Of a DNA stretch of 64,000 bases, positions 41,082 through 49,706 are shown piece by piece. The DNA lies in contig NZ_JARACP010000006.1 of assembly GCF_028765545.1 (NCBI RefSeq), positions 203,703-267,702 on the forward strand. The letters are read 5' to 3'. The position numbers and the translations under genes are program-made. Within the stretch, counting starts at the first letter, position 1. Each line of letters begins with the position of its first letter. Below the pieces are notes generated by a model. That model did no database searches. It saw only the letters and a list, made by a program, of their open reading frames with translations, and was not told the origin of the DNA. Source of the stretch: Aliivibrio sp. S4MY1. Lineage in GTDB: Bacteria > Pseudomonadota > Gammaproteobacteria > Enterobacterales > Vibrionaceae.

Positions 41082-41142
41082 TTCTCTGCGTTAAATTTAA
41101 CCTATTATCTCTCTGTCCCCACAAAATTAAAGAGAGAAAAAT

Positions 41143-42402
41143 ATGACTACAGTAATTACTAACGCTAACGTATTTAACGGTCTAGATAATCAATTACAAG
41201 AAAATGTATCTTTGTTAATCGAAAATAATGTCATCACTCAAATCGGTGATGTTGACCTATCTTTAGCAAATGAAATTATTGATGCTAAAGGCGGTACCGT
41301 GATGCCGGGTTTGATGGATGCACACGTTCATATAACAATGTCAGCGCCTTTTCATGAGCTTGATAAGATGACAAGGGAAGAAGTAGCAATTCGCTCTGCA
41401 AAAGTTGCAGAAGGAATGTTAATGCGTGGTTTTACAACGGTTCGTGACGTAGCGGGTAACACGCTTGGCCTTAAAAATTGTATTGATAATGGTTATGCAA
41501 CAGGTCCACGAATTTTTCCTTCTCAAGCGGCTATTTCACAAACTTGTGGTCACTCAGATTATCGTCAAAATCAAGCACAAGAGCGCACTGGTAGTCACGA
41601 AGATTCGCCTATAATGAAAATTGGCGCATTTAAAGTAGCAGATGGACGCTCAGAAGTACTTAGAGCAGTACGTGAGCAATTATTTATGGGCGCATCACAA
41701 ATTAAAATGATGGCGGGCGGTGGTGCTTCATCGTCATTTGACCCACTTGATACGATCCAATATACATTAGATGAAATGAAAGCAGCAGTTGAAGCAGCAT
41801 CCGATTACGGTACATACGTGGCTGCGCATATTCATACTGCGGATGCCATGAGAAGAGCTGCACAAGCGGGTGTTATGTCTTTTGAGCATGCAACGATTAT
41901 GGATGATGACATTGCTAAAACGATCAAAGAGAAAGGGATCTTTGTAATCCCATCGTATTTTACTTCATCACTTATTGCTGAACGAAAAATCCCACTTGGT
42001 AGTGAAACCTTGTACCAAAAAACAGAAAGAGTGGGTAAAGCGATGTTTAAATCGGCAGAGCTAATTAAAAAATACGATATCCAAAATATTTGCTTTGGTA
42101 CTGATTGCGTAGGCACATTTGATGTACATAAAACACAATCAGAAGAGCTACAAGCAATTGAAACGGTATTTGATTCATTAACTGCTCTTAAAATGGTGAC
42201 ATCGAACTGTGGTCGTTTGTTTGAGATGTCAACATATAAGCATCCATACCAAGAAGGAAAGCTAGGTCAAATCACGGAAGGTGCTTATGCCGACTTACTT
42301 ATCATTGAGGGAAATCCTTTAAATGGTGTTGAATGCGTAACAAACCCTGAAACGCAAAAATTAATCATGAAAGACGGTGTTGTGTATAAGAACGCTCTGT
42401 AA
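41143..42402 (+). CDS. Cytoplasmic amidohydrolase (imidazolonepropionase/prolidase-like)
   Basis: A 419-residue paralogue of the exported enzyme at 37637, without a signal peptide (starts MTTVITNANVFNGLDNQLQ). Metal-site motifs are GLMDAHVHITMS near residue 60, GASQIKMMAGGGASSSFDPLD near 190, VAAHIHTADAM near 232, SFEHATIMDD near 252 and ICFGTDCVGTFD near 320; the C-terminal ITEGAYADLLIIEGNPL is typical. So one hydrolase is exported and one is internal within one block, compatible with stepwise degradation of an imported compound. Substrate unknown. It is a single-gene unit preceded by a class B operator-like motif, and convergent with the second AraC gene. Confidence 0.88.
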   Translation: MTTVITNANVFNGLDNQLQENVSLLIENNVITQIGDVDLSLANEIIDAKGGTVMPGLMDAHVHITMSAPFHELDKMTREEVAIRSAKVAEGMLMRGFTTVRDVAGNTLGLKNCIDNGYATGPRIFPSQAAISQTCGHSDYRQNQAQERTGSHEDSPIMKIGAFKVADGRSEVLRAVREQLFMGASQIKMMAGGGASSSFDPLDTIQYTLDEMKAAVEAASDYGTYVAAHIHTADAMRRAAQAGVMSFEHATIMDDDIAKTIKEKGIFVIPSYFTSSLIAERKIPLGSETLYQKTERVGKAMFKSAELIKKYDIQNICFGTDCVGTFDVHKTQSEELQAIETVFDSLTALKMVTSNCGRLFEMSTYKHPYQEGKLGQITEGAYADLLIIEGNPLNGVECVTNPETQKLIMKDGVVYKNAL

Positions 42403-42446
42403 ATTCTAGAAGTTGTAAATATGGAAAGCGATTAAATATGGAAAGT

Positions 42447-43454
42447 TTAAGTCCGTAAACCAAGAATCGTTTTCTTATATAATTTAGGGGTTAACCCGCT
42501 GATCCGTTTAAATGCTCGAGAAAAATGCGAGATATTATTGTAACCAAGTTGGTTTGATATATGGGTCAGCGAGTAACCCTCTTCCATTAGCTCACAAGAG
42601 GCAGATAGCATAAGACTCTCTTTTATCTGCCTAAATGAGGTTCGCTCTTCTTTTAAGCGGCGCTGGAATGTCCTTGAGGTCATGTTAAGAAGCTTTGAGG
42701 CTTGATTAACCGTTAATGAATGCTCTCTCACATAGGGAAGTAAAGCCGTAAAAACACTGTCACTAAAACTAGAATGCCACTCAATGAGTGGTTGTTTCTT
42801 TTCTGTATCAGAATTTGATATGTGAATTTCTTTATTAAGAATGCCATCGTCAATTAATACTGCCGTTGTATTTTGACCTATAAATAATTGTGTTTGATTG
42901 TTTAGCGAAGACAGTAAAGCATCGGCATCATTATGCTGAATTCGTACCTGTTCAGGGAACCAATCGGTTTTAGTTAAGGCTTGAATGAGTTCGATGGTAT
43001 ATAGGACAGCAAAAACTTCCCCCCATAAAAAGTAAACACTATCTTCATAGGGTGCTGAGCGACAGAACCAATATTTACCATACTCTTGTTCAAATGAGAT
43101 TGAGCTGCCAGGAGAATCACTGTTGAATATCTTATTTGCTTTTTCGAGAGCATCTTTAATTGTGATTGCATCATCAAACTGGGTTAACACTTGAGGAATA
43201 ATTCGTTGTCGGAAAGCCAACCTTAATAGGTCACTAAAATTATTAACGCCAACTTGAGATGACAGTAAATAGATTAAACGTTTAACGGGTTCAGTAGGTA
43301 AAAATTCTTTGTCTGTATGAAAAAGATCTGGAGGTAAGCCCGAGTCTCGCAATACCTCTTGAATATGAATGCCATGCTTTGAAAAAATATCGATTAAAAT
43401 TTTTGTATAACCAGTACGAATCATAGGTAATGGTGTTGTTTTTTTATTCGGCAT
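42447..43454 (-). CDS. AraC-family transcriptional regulator (second of two)
   Basis: A 335-residue regulator paralogous to the one at 36444. The N-terminal sensor domain (FLPTEPVKRLIYLLSSQVG, LWGEVFAVLYTIELIQALTKTDWFPEQVRI) is followed by the AraC DNA-binding domain: VNQASKLLNMTSRTFQRRLKEE, then LTHISNQLGYNNISHFSRAFKRISGLTPKLYKK. The ATG at 43454 is preferred over a TTG two codons upstream. It faces the HlyD operon across 275 bp containing a class A motif. Together with the other AraC protein it presumably controls the five motif-bearing promoters. Confidence 0.9.
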   Translation of the reverse strand: MPNKKTTPLPMIRTGYTKILIDIFSKHGIHIQEVLRDSGLPPDLFHTDKEFLPTEPVKRLIYLLSSQVGVNNFSDLLRLAFRQRIIPQVLTQFDDAITIKDALEKANKIFNSDSPGSSISFEQEYGKYWFCRSAPYEDSVYFLWGEVFAVLYTIELIQALTKTDWFPEQVRIQHNDADALLSSLNNQTQLFIGQNTTAVLIDDGILNKEIHISNSDTEKKQPLIEWHSSFSDSVFTALLPYVREHSLTVNQASKLLNMTSRTFQRRLKEERTSFRQIKESLMLSASCELMEEGYSLTHISNQLGYNNISHFSRAFKRISGLTPKLYKKTILGLRT

Positions 43455-43498
43455 TATCAATATCTACCTATTTTAAAATTAAGATGTTTTTATAATTA

Positions 43499-43515
43499 TT
43501 GGCGCAAAATGGTAA
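43499..43515 (+). promoter_or_regulatory. Operator-like motif, copy 4 (class A)
   Basis: TTGGCGCAAAATGGTAA, identical over all 17 bases to copy 1, in the divergent region between the second AraC gene (start 45 bp to the left) and the HlyD operon (start 214 bp to the right). It could control either or both. Confidence 0.6.
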
Positions 43516-43728
43516 GTTTTCATTTGGTATTTGTTGATATATTTGTCTTTTATGTATATTTGCGACAGGCCACACAAAATTATCAGGCTTTTGTATATTG
43601 GCCCCTCTTAAGTCGCTATAAATAAACAACTAAATAATAAGTATTTTTTATATAAATCCCTCGATTTTTTCCAAATAGCAGCTATACATATAGTTGAGGA
43701 ATGGATTCCATTAGCAGTAGGTAAAAGT

Positions 43729-44856
43729 ATGACTGAAGAAATAAAAAAGCCAAACGAAGAGAGTGAAAATACATCCGTAGATAATACCGCTCAGAAAACA
43801 AATAAAGTTCGGAAAATAACTAACTACTTATTATTTACTGTTGCCGCTTTATTATTGTTTAGCATCATATCTGATCGCATCATCCCTTTAACAGACAATG
43901 CGAGAGTAAAAGGATACGTCGTCCCTATTAAGCCTCAAGTCTCTGGCCAAGTATTGGATATTTTGGTTCAGCCTAATCAATTAATTAAACAAGGTGATGT
44001 TCTTGCTAAATTAAATCCTGTTGATTATGAAATTGCGCTACAGCAAGCAGAGCAAAGTTTAGAACTCGCTGGTCAAAATGTAGGGGCACAAACGGCGGTT
44101 ATTGCTTCATCACAAGCTAGGTTGACTAGTGCGAATGTTGAACTAGAAAATACCCGACTTCAGTCTAATCGTATTCTTGAAATGGCCGAACGTGGCGTTG
44201 TATCTAAAGCCGATGCAGACAAAGCACGAGCGTCATTAGCGACAGCGAAAGCAAATGTAGTCAATGCTCAAGCAGATCTAGAAAAGTCAAAGAAACAATT
44301 AGGTGCTGATGGTGAAGACAATAGTCAAATCAAAGCGGCATTACTGGCATTAGAGCAAGCACAAATTAATTTATCTCGAACAGAAATCAAAGCACCGACT
44401 GATGGAGGAGTATCAAATTTCAGTTTATCTGAAGGTTTTTATGCTTCTGCTGGTCAACCTATAATGACGTTTGTATCCACTGAAAGTATTTGGATTGAAG
44501 CTTATTTTCGTGAGAACAGTTTAGGTAATATTGAAGTTGGCGATAAGGTTGAAATGGCACTCGATTTTGCTCCTGGAAAAGTAATTGAAGGGACGGTGTC
44601 TAGTGTTGACTGGGGTGTTGATTGGGGACAAAACAATCAGGCGGGTAAGTTAGCTCAAGCAAACAATCAAACTGGATGGTTACGACAAACTCAGATGTTA
44701 CCAATTGCGATTGAATTTGATCACTCACAAACTACAGGCCAATTACGTATCGGCGGGCAAGCGGATGTGATTGTATATAGTGGTGATAACGTTATTTTTA
44801 ACTCGATAGGTAAGTTGTGGATCCGCTTTGTGAGTTTTATTTCTTATGTCAGATAA
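43729..44856 (+). CDS. HlyD/EmrA-type membrane fusion protein
   Basis: A 375-residue periplasmic adaptor with one N-terminal membrane helix (about 35-55). The lipoyl/biotinyl motif halves are VVPIKPQVSGQVLDILVQPNQLIKQGDVL near 72 and IKAPTDGGVSNFSLSEGFYASAGQP near 220. A coiled-coil hairpin of Gln/Ala-rich helices lies between (about 105-205), and a beta-barrel domain follows. It is of the EmrA/AaeA group, which link inner-membrane pumps to an outer-membrane channel. The downstream gene overlaps it by 11 bases and encodes the presumed pump. No TolC-like gene is in the block. Confidence 0.9.
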   Translation: MTEEIKKPNEESENTSVDNTAQKTNKVRKITNYLLFTVAALLLFSIISDRIIPLTDNARVKGYVVPIKPQVSGQVLDILVQPNQLIKQGDVLAKLNPVDYEIALQQAEQSLELAGQNVGAQTAVIASSQARLTSANVELENTRLQSNRILEMAERGVVSKADADKARASLATAKANVVNAQADLEKSKKQLGADGEDNSQIKAALLALEQAQINLSRTEIKAPTDGGVSNFSLSEGFYASAGQPIMTFVSTESIWIEAYFRENSLGNIEVGDKVEMALDFAPGKVIEGTVSSVDWGVDWGQNNQAGKLAQANNQTGWLRQTQMLPIAIEFDHSQTTGQLRIGGQADVIVYSGDNVIFNSIGKLWIRFVSFISYVR

Positions 44857-45865
44857 CTTAATCGATGATCCTAAAATTCAAACTAAGATACTTAGATATA
44901 CGGTAGGTGTTGGTCTTGCCGTATTCCTAGCCGCATTAATTAATTGGCCATTAGCGTTCGTAGCGCCTGTTTTTGTTGCGAAGTTTTTGATTGATAAACC
45001 GGAATTAAACAAAGAAACACTATATGAACTAACCATTGCAATGGTAATGACTATGGTGCTTGGTTTATTGCTATCAAATGGTATTACTCAATATCCAATA
45101 CCACTACTTATTTTAGTTGGATTGATGATGCTATGGGGGTATTACTTATTTACCGATCCTAAATGGAATCTGTTTGCTACGATATTGATTATCGCAATAT
45201 TAATGCTTCCTTTTATGGCGATATCAAACCCTGGTATGTCGGTATTCCTTGCTACTGGACTAGCAAGTTCAGGTGTTGTTGCGGTGATTATTTTTGCACT
45301 GGTTCATATTTACTTCCCTGAAGCTGAATCATCATTTTCAGGGTATCAACCTTCGCCTTTATCTAAGCAGCAAAGGTGGTATGCCGCTTTTAGAGCGATG
45401 ATCGTCTCATTTCCCGTTGTGTGCTTTTTCTTTATTTTTCAAATATCAGAAGCATTGCTGACAATGATGTTTATAGCGTTATTATCTTTAATGATAACCG
45501 GAGAGAAATCAGTAAAACTAAGTGCGTTTTTAATTATTACTAACAGTATTGGCGGCGCTTTAGCTATTGGTGTTTTCTCGGTATTAAGCCTTGCTCCTAA
45601 TGTCCTATTCTATACGCTATTTATCTCATTCATTACTCTAATCATGGCAACTCAAATTTACACAAAACCTGCAAAAGCGCCAATTTATGCGACAGCATTT
45701 AGTACCGTACTTGTGCTGCTAGGAAGTACGTTAATGAGTTCTGGAGATATTGATAGCAATATGATGATACGTATATTTCAATTATTTATGATTGGCATTT
45801 ATATGATTGTTGTTTCTTTTTTCTTAGAAACTCGGCAGTGGGCATTTCTAAAAATGCAGCCATAA
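44846..45865 (+). CDS. DUF2955 family membrane protein (FUSC-like efflux component)
   Basis: A 339-residue inner-membrane protein with about ten hydrophobic segments in two bundles (25-165 and 195-335), separated by a short cytoplasmic loop (FPEAESSFSGYQPSPLSKQQRW). The layout matches DUF2955 proteins, which resemble the aromatic-acid exporter/fusaric-acid-resistance family and usually pair with an HlyD adaptor. The start lies inside the HlyD gene, a strong coupling signal. The exported compound is unknown; the neighbouring hydrolases suggest a product or inhibitor from the same pathway. Confidence 0.8.
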   Translation: MSDNLIDDPKIQTKILRYTVGVGLAVFLAALINWPLAFVAPVFVAKFLIDKPELNKETLYELTIAMVMTMVLGLLLSNGITQYPIPLLILVGLMMLWGYYLFTDPKWNLFATILIIAILMLPFMAISNPGMSVFLATGLASSGVVAVIIFALVHIYFPEAESSFSGYQPSPLSKQQRWYAAFRAMIVSFPVVCFFFIFQISEALLTMMFIALLSLMITGEKSVKLSAFLIITNSIGGALAIGVFSVLSLAPNVLFYTLFISFITLIMATQIYTKPAKAPIYATAFSTVLVLLGSTLMSSGDIDSNMMIRIFQLFMIGIYMIVVSFFLETRQWAFLKMQP

Positions 45866-45890
45866 TTATTACTACGAACAAGGATTGTTT

Positions 45891-46952
45891 ATGAAATTAG
45901 AAAGTGATTTTTCGAATAAGGCGATAGATGCATTTATTAAGATTGCAGCGCTCGCTATTCTCGTCTTTTGGTGTTTCTCTATCCTCAAGCCATTTATGTT
46001 ACTTGTGGTGTGGGGAGGGATAATCGCAACGGCGTTGTACCCAATCGTTACCTGGGGACACAATAAATTTGGTATTGGTAAAGGAAAGGTTAGTGCTGGT
46101 TTGGCTTTTATAGGGGTAGTGTTGTTAGTTATTCCTTTAATCGCGCTTTCAACGGGTCTATATACAAGTGGTTCGGAATTAGTAGTGGGTTATCAAAATG
46201 GTACCATTTCTATACCTAAACCAAGTTTAGACGTTAAAGATTGGCCGTTAGTGGGTGATAAAGCATATGCTTTTGGTATTCAAGCTTCTTCAAATTTAGA
46301 AAGTGTCTTATTAAAATATGGCGATGAAGTTAAAGCCATAGTAAGTAAATTAGCTTCTCTTGTCGGCTCTCTTGGTGGTGGATTCATTCAGTTTATTATT
46401 TCTACCATTATTGCGGGTGCTTTTATGGCTAATGCAGATAAGTGCGAACGCGCTTTTGTATTAGTAGCAAATCGTTTAACGGGAGAGCATGGCGAAGCGT
46501 TAACTACCTTATCTAAAACAACAGTAAGAAGTGTAGTTCAAGGGGTTATTGGTGTCGCTGTTATTCAGTCGGTGATGGCTGGGGTAGGGATGGCATTTGC
46601 TGGTGTTCCTGCTATTGGTTTATGGATGCTGCTTGTTATGCTTATTGCGATTATCCAACTTCCTCCTATTCTTGCGTTATTACCTGTTATTCTTTATGTC
46701 TTTAGTGTTGATACCACGACAACCGCTGTTCTTTTTCTTATATGGTGTATTGTTGTGAGTGGTAGCGATGCGGTATTAAAACCTATGTTGCTTAGTCGTG
46801 GCTCTGATACCCCTATGTTGGTTATTTTACTGGGTGCATTAGGGGGCATGGCAATGTCTGGCATTGTTGGGTTATTTGTTGGAGCAGTGATTTTAAGTCT
46901 AACTTATCAATTGTTTGTTGTTTGGTTAGATCATGAGTCATCAGGGAAATAG
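45891..46952 (+). CDS. AI-2E family transporter (PerM-like)
   Basis: A 353-residue inner-membrane protein with about seven to eight helices, of the AI-2E/PerM/TqsA family. Visible are VVWGGIIATALYPIVTWGHNKF near residue 35, a large periplasmic/cytoplasmic loop (75-140), and the C-terminal LPPILALLPVILYVF and LKPMLLSRGSDTPMLVILLGALGG, the latter a hallmark of the family. Some members export AI-2, others act as Na+/H+ antiporters, so a quorum-sensing role must not be assumed from the name. The ATG at 45891 follows AAGGATT; an upstream TTG at 45885 is rejected. It is third in the HlyD operon. Confidence 0.85.
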   Translation: MKLESDFSNKAIDAFIKIAALAILVFWCFSILKPFMLLVVWGGIIATALYPIVTWGHNKFGIGKGKVSAGLAFIGVVLLVIPLIALSTGLYTSGSELVVGYQNGTISIPKPSLDVKDWPLVGDKAYAFGIQASSNLESVLLKYGDEVKAIVSKLASLVGSLGGGFIQFIISTIIAGAFMANADKCERAFVLVANRLTGEHGEALTTLSKTTVRSVVQGVIGVAVIQSVMAGVGMAFAGVPAIGLWMLLVMLIAIIQLPPILALLPVILYVFSVDTTTTAVLFLIWCIVVSGSDAVLKPMLLSRGSDTPMLVILLGALGGMAMSGIVGLFVGAVILSLTYQLFVVWLDHESSGK

Positions 46953-46954
46953 CA

Positions 46955-47608
46955 ATGAAAAAAGTCTCAGGTGATGATAATTTTTACTTTCTGCTTTTTG
47001 CACTACTAGGTTTGCTCTTTATGAGTGCTGTCATGCAGCAGCTCTTTAGTGGCGGCCAGAAAATGGTATTAGCATTGATCATTATTTGTTTAGCCATCTC
47101 TATTGTCGGTGTGAATCGAAAGCAGGCACTGTATAGAACGTGGTATGGTTTTTTGTTGAGCATTGCTTCGATATCTGGAGCGATCTCTTTTCTAGAAGGA
47201 TATGATCTTTCTTTAATTACATTAGGGGCACTGCTGTTCTTTCTGTTATCTCATACTTACACGGCATTAAAGCAAGTCATGTTGCCTGACAATGTTAGTC
47301 GAAACCAAATTGTTGGTTCCGTTTGTGTGTATTTATTATTGGGTGTTTCTTGGGCCATTATTTATCTTATTCAAATAGAGCTTTTTCCACATTCATTTAA
47401 TGGAATAGAAGCGAAACCTTGGATTGATAACTTGTTTGATGCGATATATTTCAGCTTTATCACGTTAACCACGGTTGGTTATGGGGATATTTCCCCGATA
47501 TTGCCAATACCACGTTTTTTTGTTTTTATTGAATCGATATTAGGTGGTTTTTATTTAGCGATAATGGTGGCTAGTTTGGTGAGTAGTCATCTAAACCAAT
47601 CACGTTAA
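46955..47608 (+). CDS. Two-TM potassium-channel-like protein (Ion_trans_2)
   Basis: A 217-residue membrane protein. Four hydrophobic segments occupy residues ~10-110, then a pore unit: helix 125-145, pore loop with the K+ selectivity filter TLTTVGYGDIS near 178-186, and the last helix near 195-213. The N-terminal segments are not a classic voltage sensor. No RCK/TrkA-N domain is attached. It starts 2 bp after the AI-2E-family gene, last in the operon. A channel behind an efflux pair is unusual; it may balance ion fluxes during export. Confidence 0.85.
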   Translation: MKKVSGDDNFYFLLFALLGLLFMSAVMQQLFSGGQKMVLALIIICLAISIVGVNRKQALYRTWYGFLLSIASISGAISFLEGYDLSLITLGALLFFLLSHTYTALKQVMLPDNVSRNQIVGSVCVYLLLGVSWAIIYLIQIELFPHSFNGIEAKPWIDNLFDAIYFSFITLTTVGYGDISPILPIPRFFVFIESILGGFYLAIMVASLVSSHLNQSR

Positions 47609-47611
47609 ATT

Positions 47612-47655
47612 GAAAAAAAAGCCCCGTACTTAATTATATAAATACGGGGCTTAAT
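47612..47655 (-). terminator. Bidirectional terminator between channel gene and lipoprotein gene
   Basis: AAGCCCCGTA ... TACGGGGCTT stem with a long A run to the left (T run on the minus strand) and TTAATT to the right, between convergent genes. Confidence 0.85.
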
Positions 47656-47661
47656 TATTAA

Positions 47662-48201
47662 TTAAACACTTTCTTCTTGCAGTGCTTCTAATTGAGCTAT
47701 GGTAGTCTGTGATATCAGCTCATCATCAATATAGTAATTCACATTTTCACCATCACGGATCCCTGTTAATATACCAGTATCTCCATTGTTATATACGATA
47801 TCCATTTGGATAGTGTTTTCATCAATGGCTTTCATTTCACCTGTTTTAATCATTCGATTATTCGTGATCGGTGTGATAGGCGCATCTCTTAACGATGGGT
47901 CTAGTTCATCATTCACTTTAAATTTAGTATCTACCTTTGAATCAAAGATGTGTGAATTACCATTAAGAGGGTTCTTACCTGTCCAGAACTCTAATGAATT
48001 AAATAATGTATAATCAACGGCAGTCGTAATACCGTAGACAGGCGCAAGAAGTAAGTTAACTCCAGCTCTAGCGTAGCGGTTATCTACCACCTCTACATTA
48101 AACTTCATTACTTTCCCTGTAACGGCATTACTACCAATACAGCCTGTTAGTGTTGATGCAAGAATAATGATACCAGCAGTTTTTACAAAGATATTTTTCA
48201 T
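47662..48201 (-). CDS. Hypothetical lipoprotein
   Basis: A 179-residue predicted lipoprotein with signal sequence MKNIFVKTAGIIILASTLTGC, the lipidated Cys near residue 21 (lipobox LTGC). The rest is soluble and contains LLLAPVYGITTAVDYTLFNSLEFWTGKNP (about 55-85) and an acidic C-terminal half. I do not recognise a family. The ATG at 48201 gives the correct signal peptide, whereas the frame extends four codons to a TTG. A minus-strand class A operator-like motif lies 296 bp upstream, tying it to the block. Confidence 0.75.
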   Translation of the reverse strand: MKNIFVKTAGIIILASTLTGCIGSNAVTGKVMKFNVEVVDNRYARAGVNLLLAPVYGITTAVDYTLFNSLEFWTGKNPLNGNSHIFDSKVDTKFKVNDELDPSLRDAPITPITNNRMIKTGEMKAIDENTIQMDIVYNNGDTGILTGIRDGENVNYYIDDELISQTTIAQLEALQEESV

Positions 48202-48736
48202 TTTAAATTCCAATAATTAATTTTTATATAAGGTGTTATTTCAATTCTTTCTATTTCATAACGTAGTTATAAGTCGATACTAATATCCAAGTGAAAAACT
48301 TAAATATGGATAAACTTACTTTTATTGTGAAGTTAGAGACTGAAATGATTAATTCTTTAGAGACTTTTAAAATTTGAAATATATCAGTGTGTTTAAAGTC
48401 GCTTAATGTCATGGTATTTCCCAACAGTTAGTGGCATCCGTTTCCTGATTAATGTTATTTGATGAAATGAATGATACGTTGAAATAGAAATTACACTTAC
48501 CATTTTGCGCCACGGTGAGGTTTAATAGAGAAATAGTTATACCATTCTGGATAAATAGTTGATCAGATAATTGCGCAGGAAAAATCGATTAGAGCAAGGC
48601 ATAAATTACAGTAACTAGTGGTTCTAATTACAAAATTTATAACGCAGATATAATCGATTTTAACAAGCAAGAATGATCAAATACTTATGTAGATTGGTAT
48701 TAAGTAATAAAAACGCGATAATTTTATGACTGATAT
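48202..48736 (-). other. Long upstream region of the lipoprotein gene
   Basis: About 535 bp without a credible gene, very AT-rich. It holds the fifth operator-like motif (48497-48512, minus). Nothing else was recognised. Confidence 0.5.
48497..48512 (-). promoter_or_regulatory. Operator-like motif, copy 5 (class A)
   Basis: Read on the minus strand: TGGCGCAAAATGGTAA, identical to copies 1 and 4 over 16 bases, and oriented towards the lipoprotein gene. Confidence 0.6.
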
Positions 48737-48768
48737 AAAAATGGCGACCAAGTTGGTCGCCATTTTTG
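48737..48768 (-). terminator. Terminator downstream of the ygfB/yecA-like gene
   Basis: AAAATGGCGACCA / TGGTCGCCATTTTT stem, T runs on both strands. It differs from the post-nadA terminator only in the two loop-proximal bases. Confidence 0.92.
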
Positions 48769-48783
48769 TTATTGGGTTTTCTT

Positions 48784-49374
48784 TTATTCGTCGCGGCTTG
48801 CTTCAGCTTCTGCAAGTTCAAAACCACGCATGGTTAAGCCTGATAGCATCATAGGAACTGCGTTATAGATTTCTTTGAACTCATCTAAACCTTCAATGCC
48901 TTGCTCTTCTAATGTTGCTAATGCGGTTTCAGGATCAAATAACATACTAATAGAAAGCAATACACCACCAAGTAGCGCATTATTTTCGCTTTCTTCTGGC
49001 ATCAGTGTTTCCCAATCGTCACGCGTTAACTGCCAACCTTGTAATAAACCCTCAGAGAATTGACGAGTTTGTGCTGTTACAATCTCTTCATCATCAAGTT
49101 GACAGGTTTCAGGCCATTGCCACTGACCAGATAAAAATGCTTCGCGATACTCATTCCATAGGTTAACTACAGCATTAGCATACGCTTCTAAATCTTCTGC
49201 TGTGGTAAAAGGAGATACCTCTTCGCCACCCCACAAAAAAGCTAACCACTCATTAGGATTGATAAGGTTTGGAGCCGCAGCCATCGCCGCAATAAAACCT
49301 TGTGTTTGTGCCTCTGTAAGTAGTTTATTTTCTAATTCAGGGTTTGAAAGAATTGCCGTAAGTGATAAAGACAT
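48784..49374 (-). CDS. UPF0149 (YgfB/YecA) family protein
   Basis: A 196-residue acidic, mostly helical cytoplasmic protein of the UPF0149 family. Signatures: the N-terminal EAQTQGFIAAMAAAPNLINPNEWLAFLWGG and FSEGLLQGWQLTRDDWETL near residue 110. It lacks the C-terminal SEC-C zinc motif found in E. coli YecA, so it is closer to YgfB-type or a truncated YecA. No enzymatic function is known. It is a single-gene unit with the strong terminator at 48737. Confidence 0.85.
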   Translation of the reverse strand: MSLSLTAILSNPELENKLLTEAQTQGFIAAMAAAPNLINPNEWLAFLWGGEEVSPFTTAEDLEAYANAVVNLWNEYREAFLSGQWQWPETCQLDDEEIVTAQTRQFSEGLLQGWQLTRDDWETLMPEESENNALLGGVLLSISMLFDPETALATLEEQGIEGLDEFKEIYNAVPMMLSGLTMRGFELAEAEASRDE

Positions 49375-49706
49375 AATGTTCTCATTCCATTCAAGTTTTC
49401 ATTATTGTATCAAGAACTTTTAATATTGTCTGAATAGAAATTAATGCTTATCTTCTTGTATCGATAAGTTGCCTTTTTGTGAAAATAACTTACGGAATGT
49501 AACGAATAGCGAATTAAACTGATTTTAAATCAAAAAGTAGTTGTAAGTTTACTACATTGACTCAACTTCGAGATCTAATTCTAATAACATTGTGATTAAA
49601 TAGCGATAATTACTAGCTAGATCTACTCAGCTAGTTCTATCGACTGCTACCACACTGGTTGGGCAGTTTATTAATCTGGTTTATTATAGTTGGAGAGAGA
49701 AAGTTA
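49375..49706 (+). promoter_or_regulatory. alaE upstream/leader region
   Basis: 330 bp between divergent genes. It contains a 7-bp inverted repeat ACTAGCT ... AGCTAGT (49612-49618 / 49629-49635) about 75 bp before the alaE ATG, possibly an operator or leader hairpin. No gene seen. E. coli alaE is induced by L-alanine through Lrp; no site was identified here. Confidence 0.35.

Noticed and set aside
45891..46952. Quorum-sensing AI-2 exporter linked to luxO
   Set aside because: The AI-2E family name does not establish AI-2 transport, and the gene is 35 kb away in an unrelated operon.
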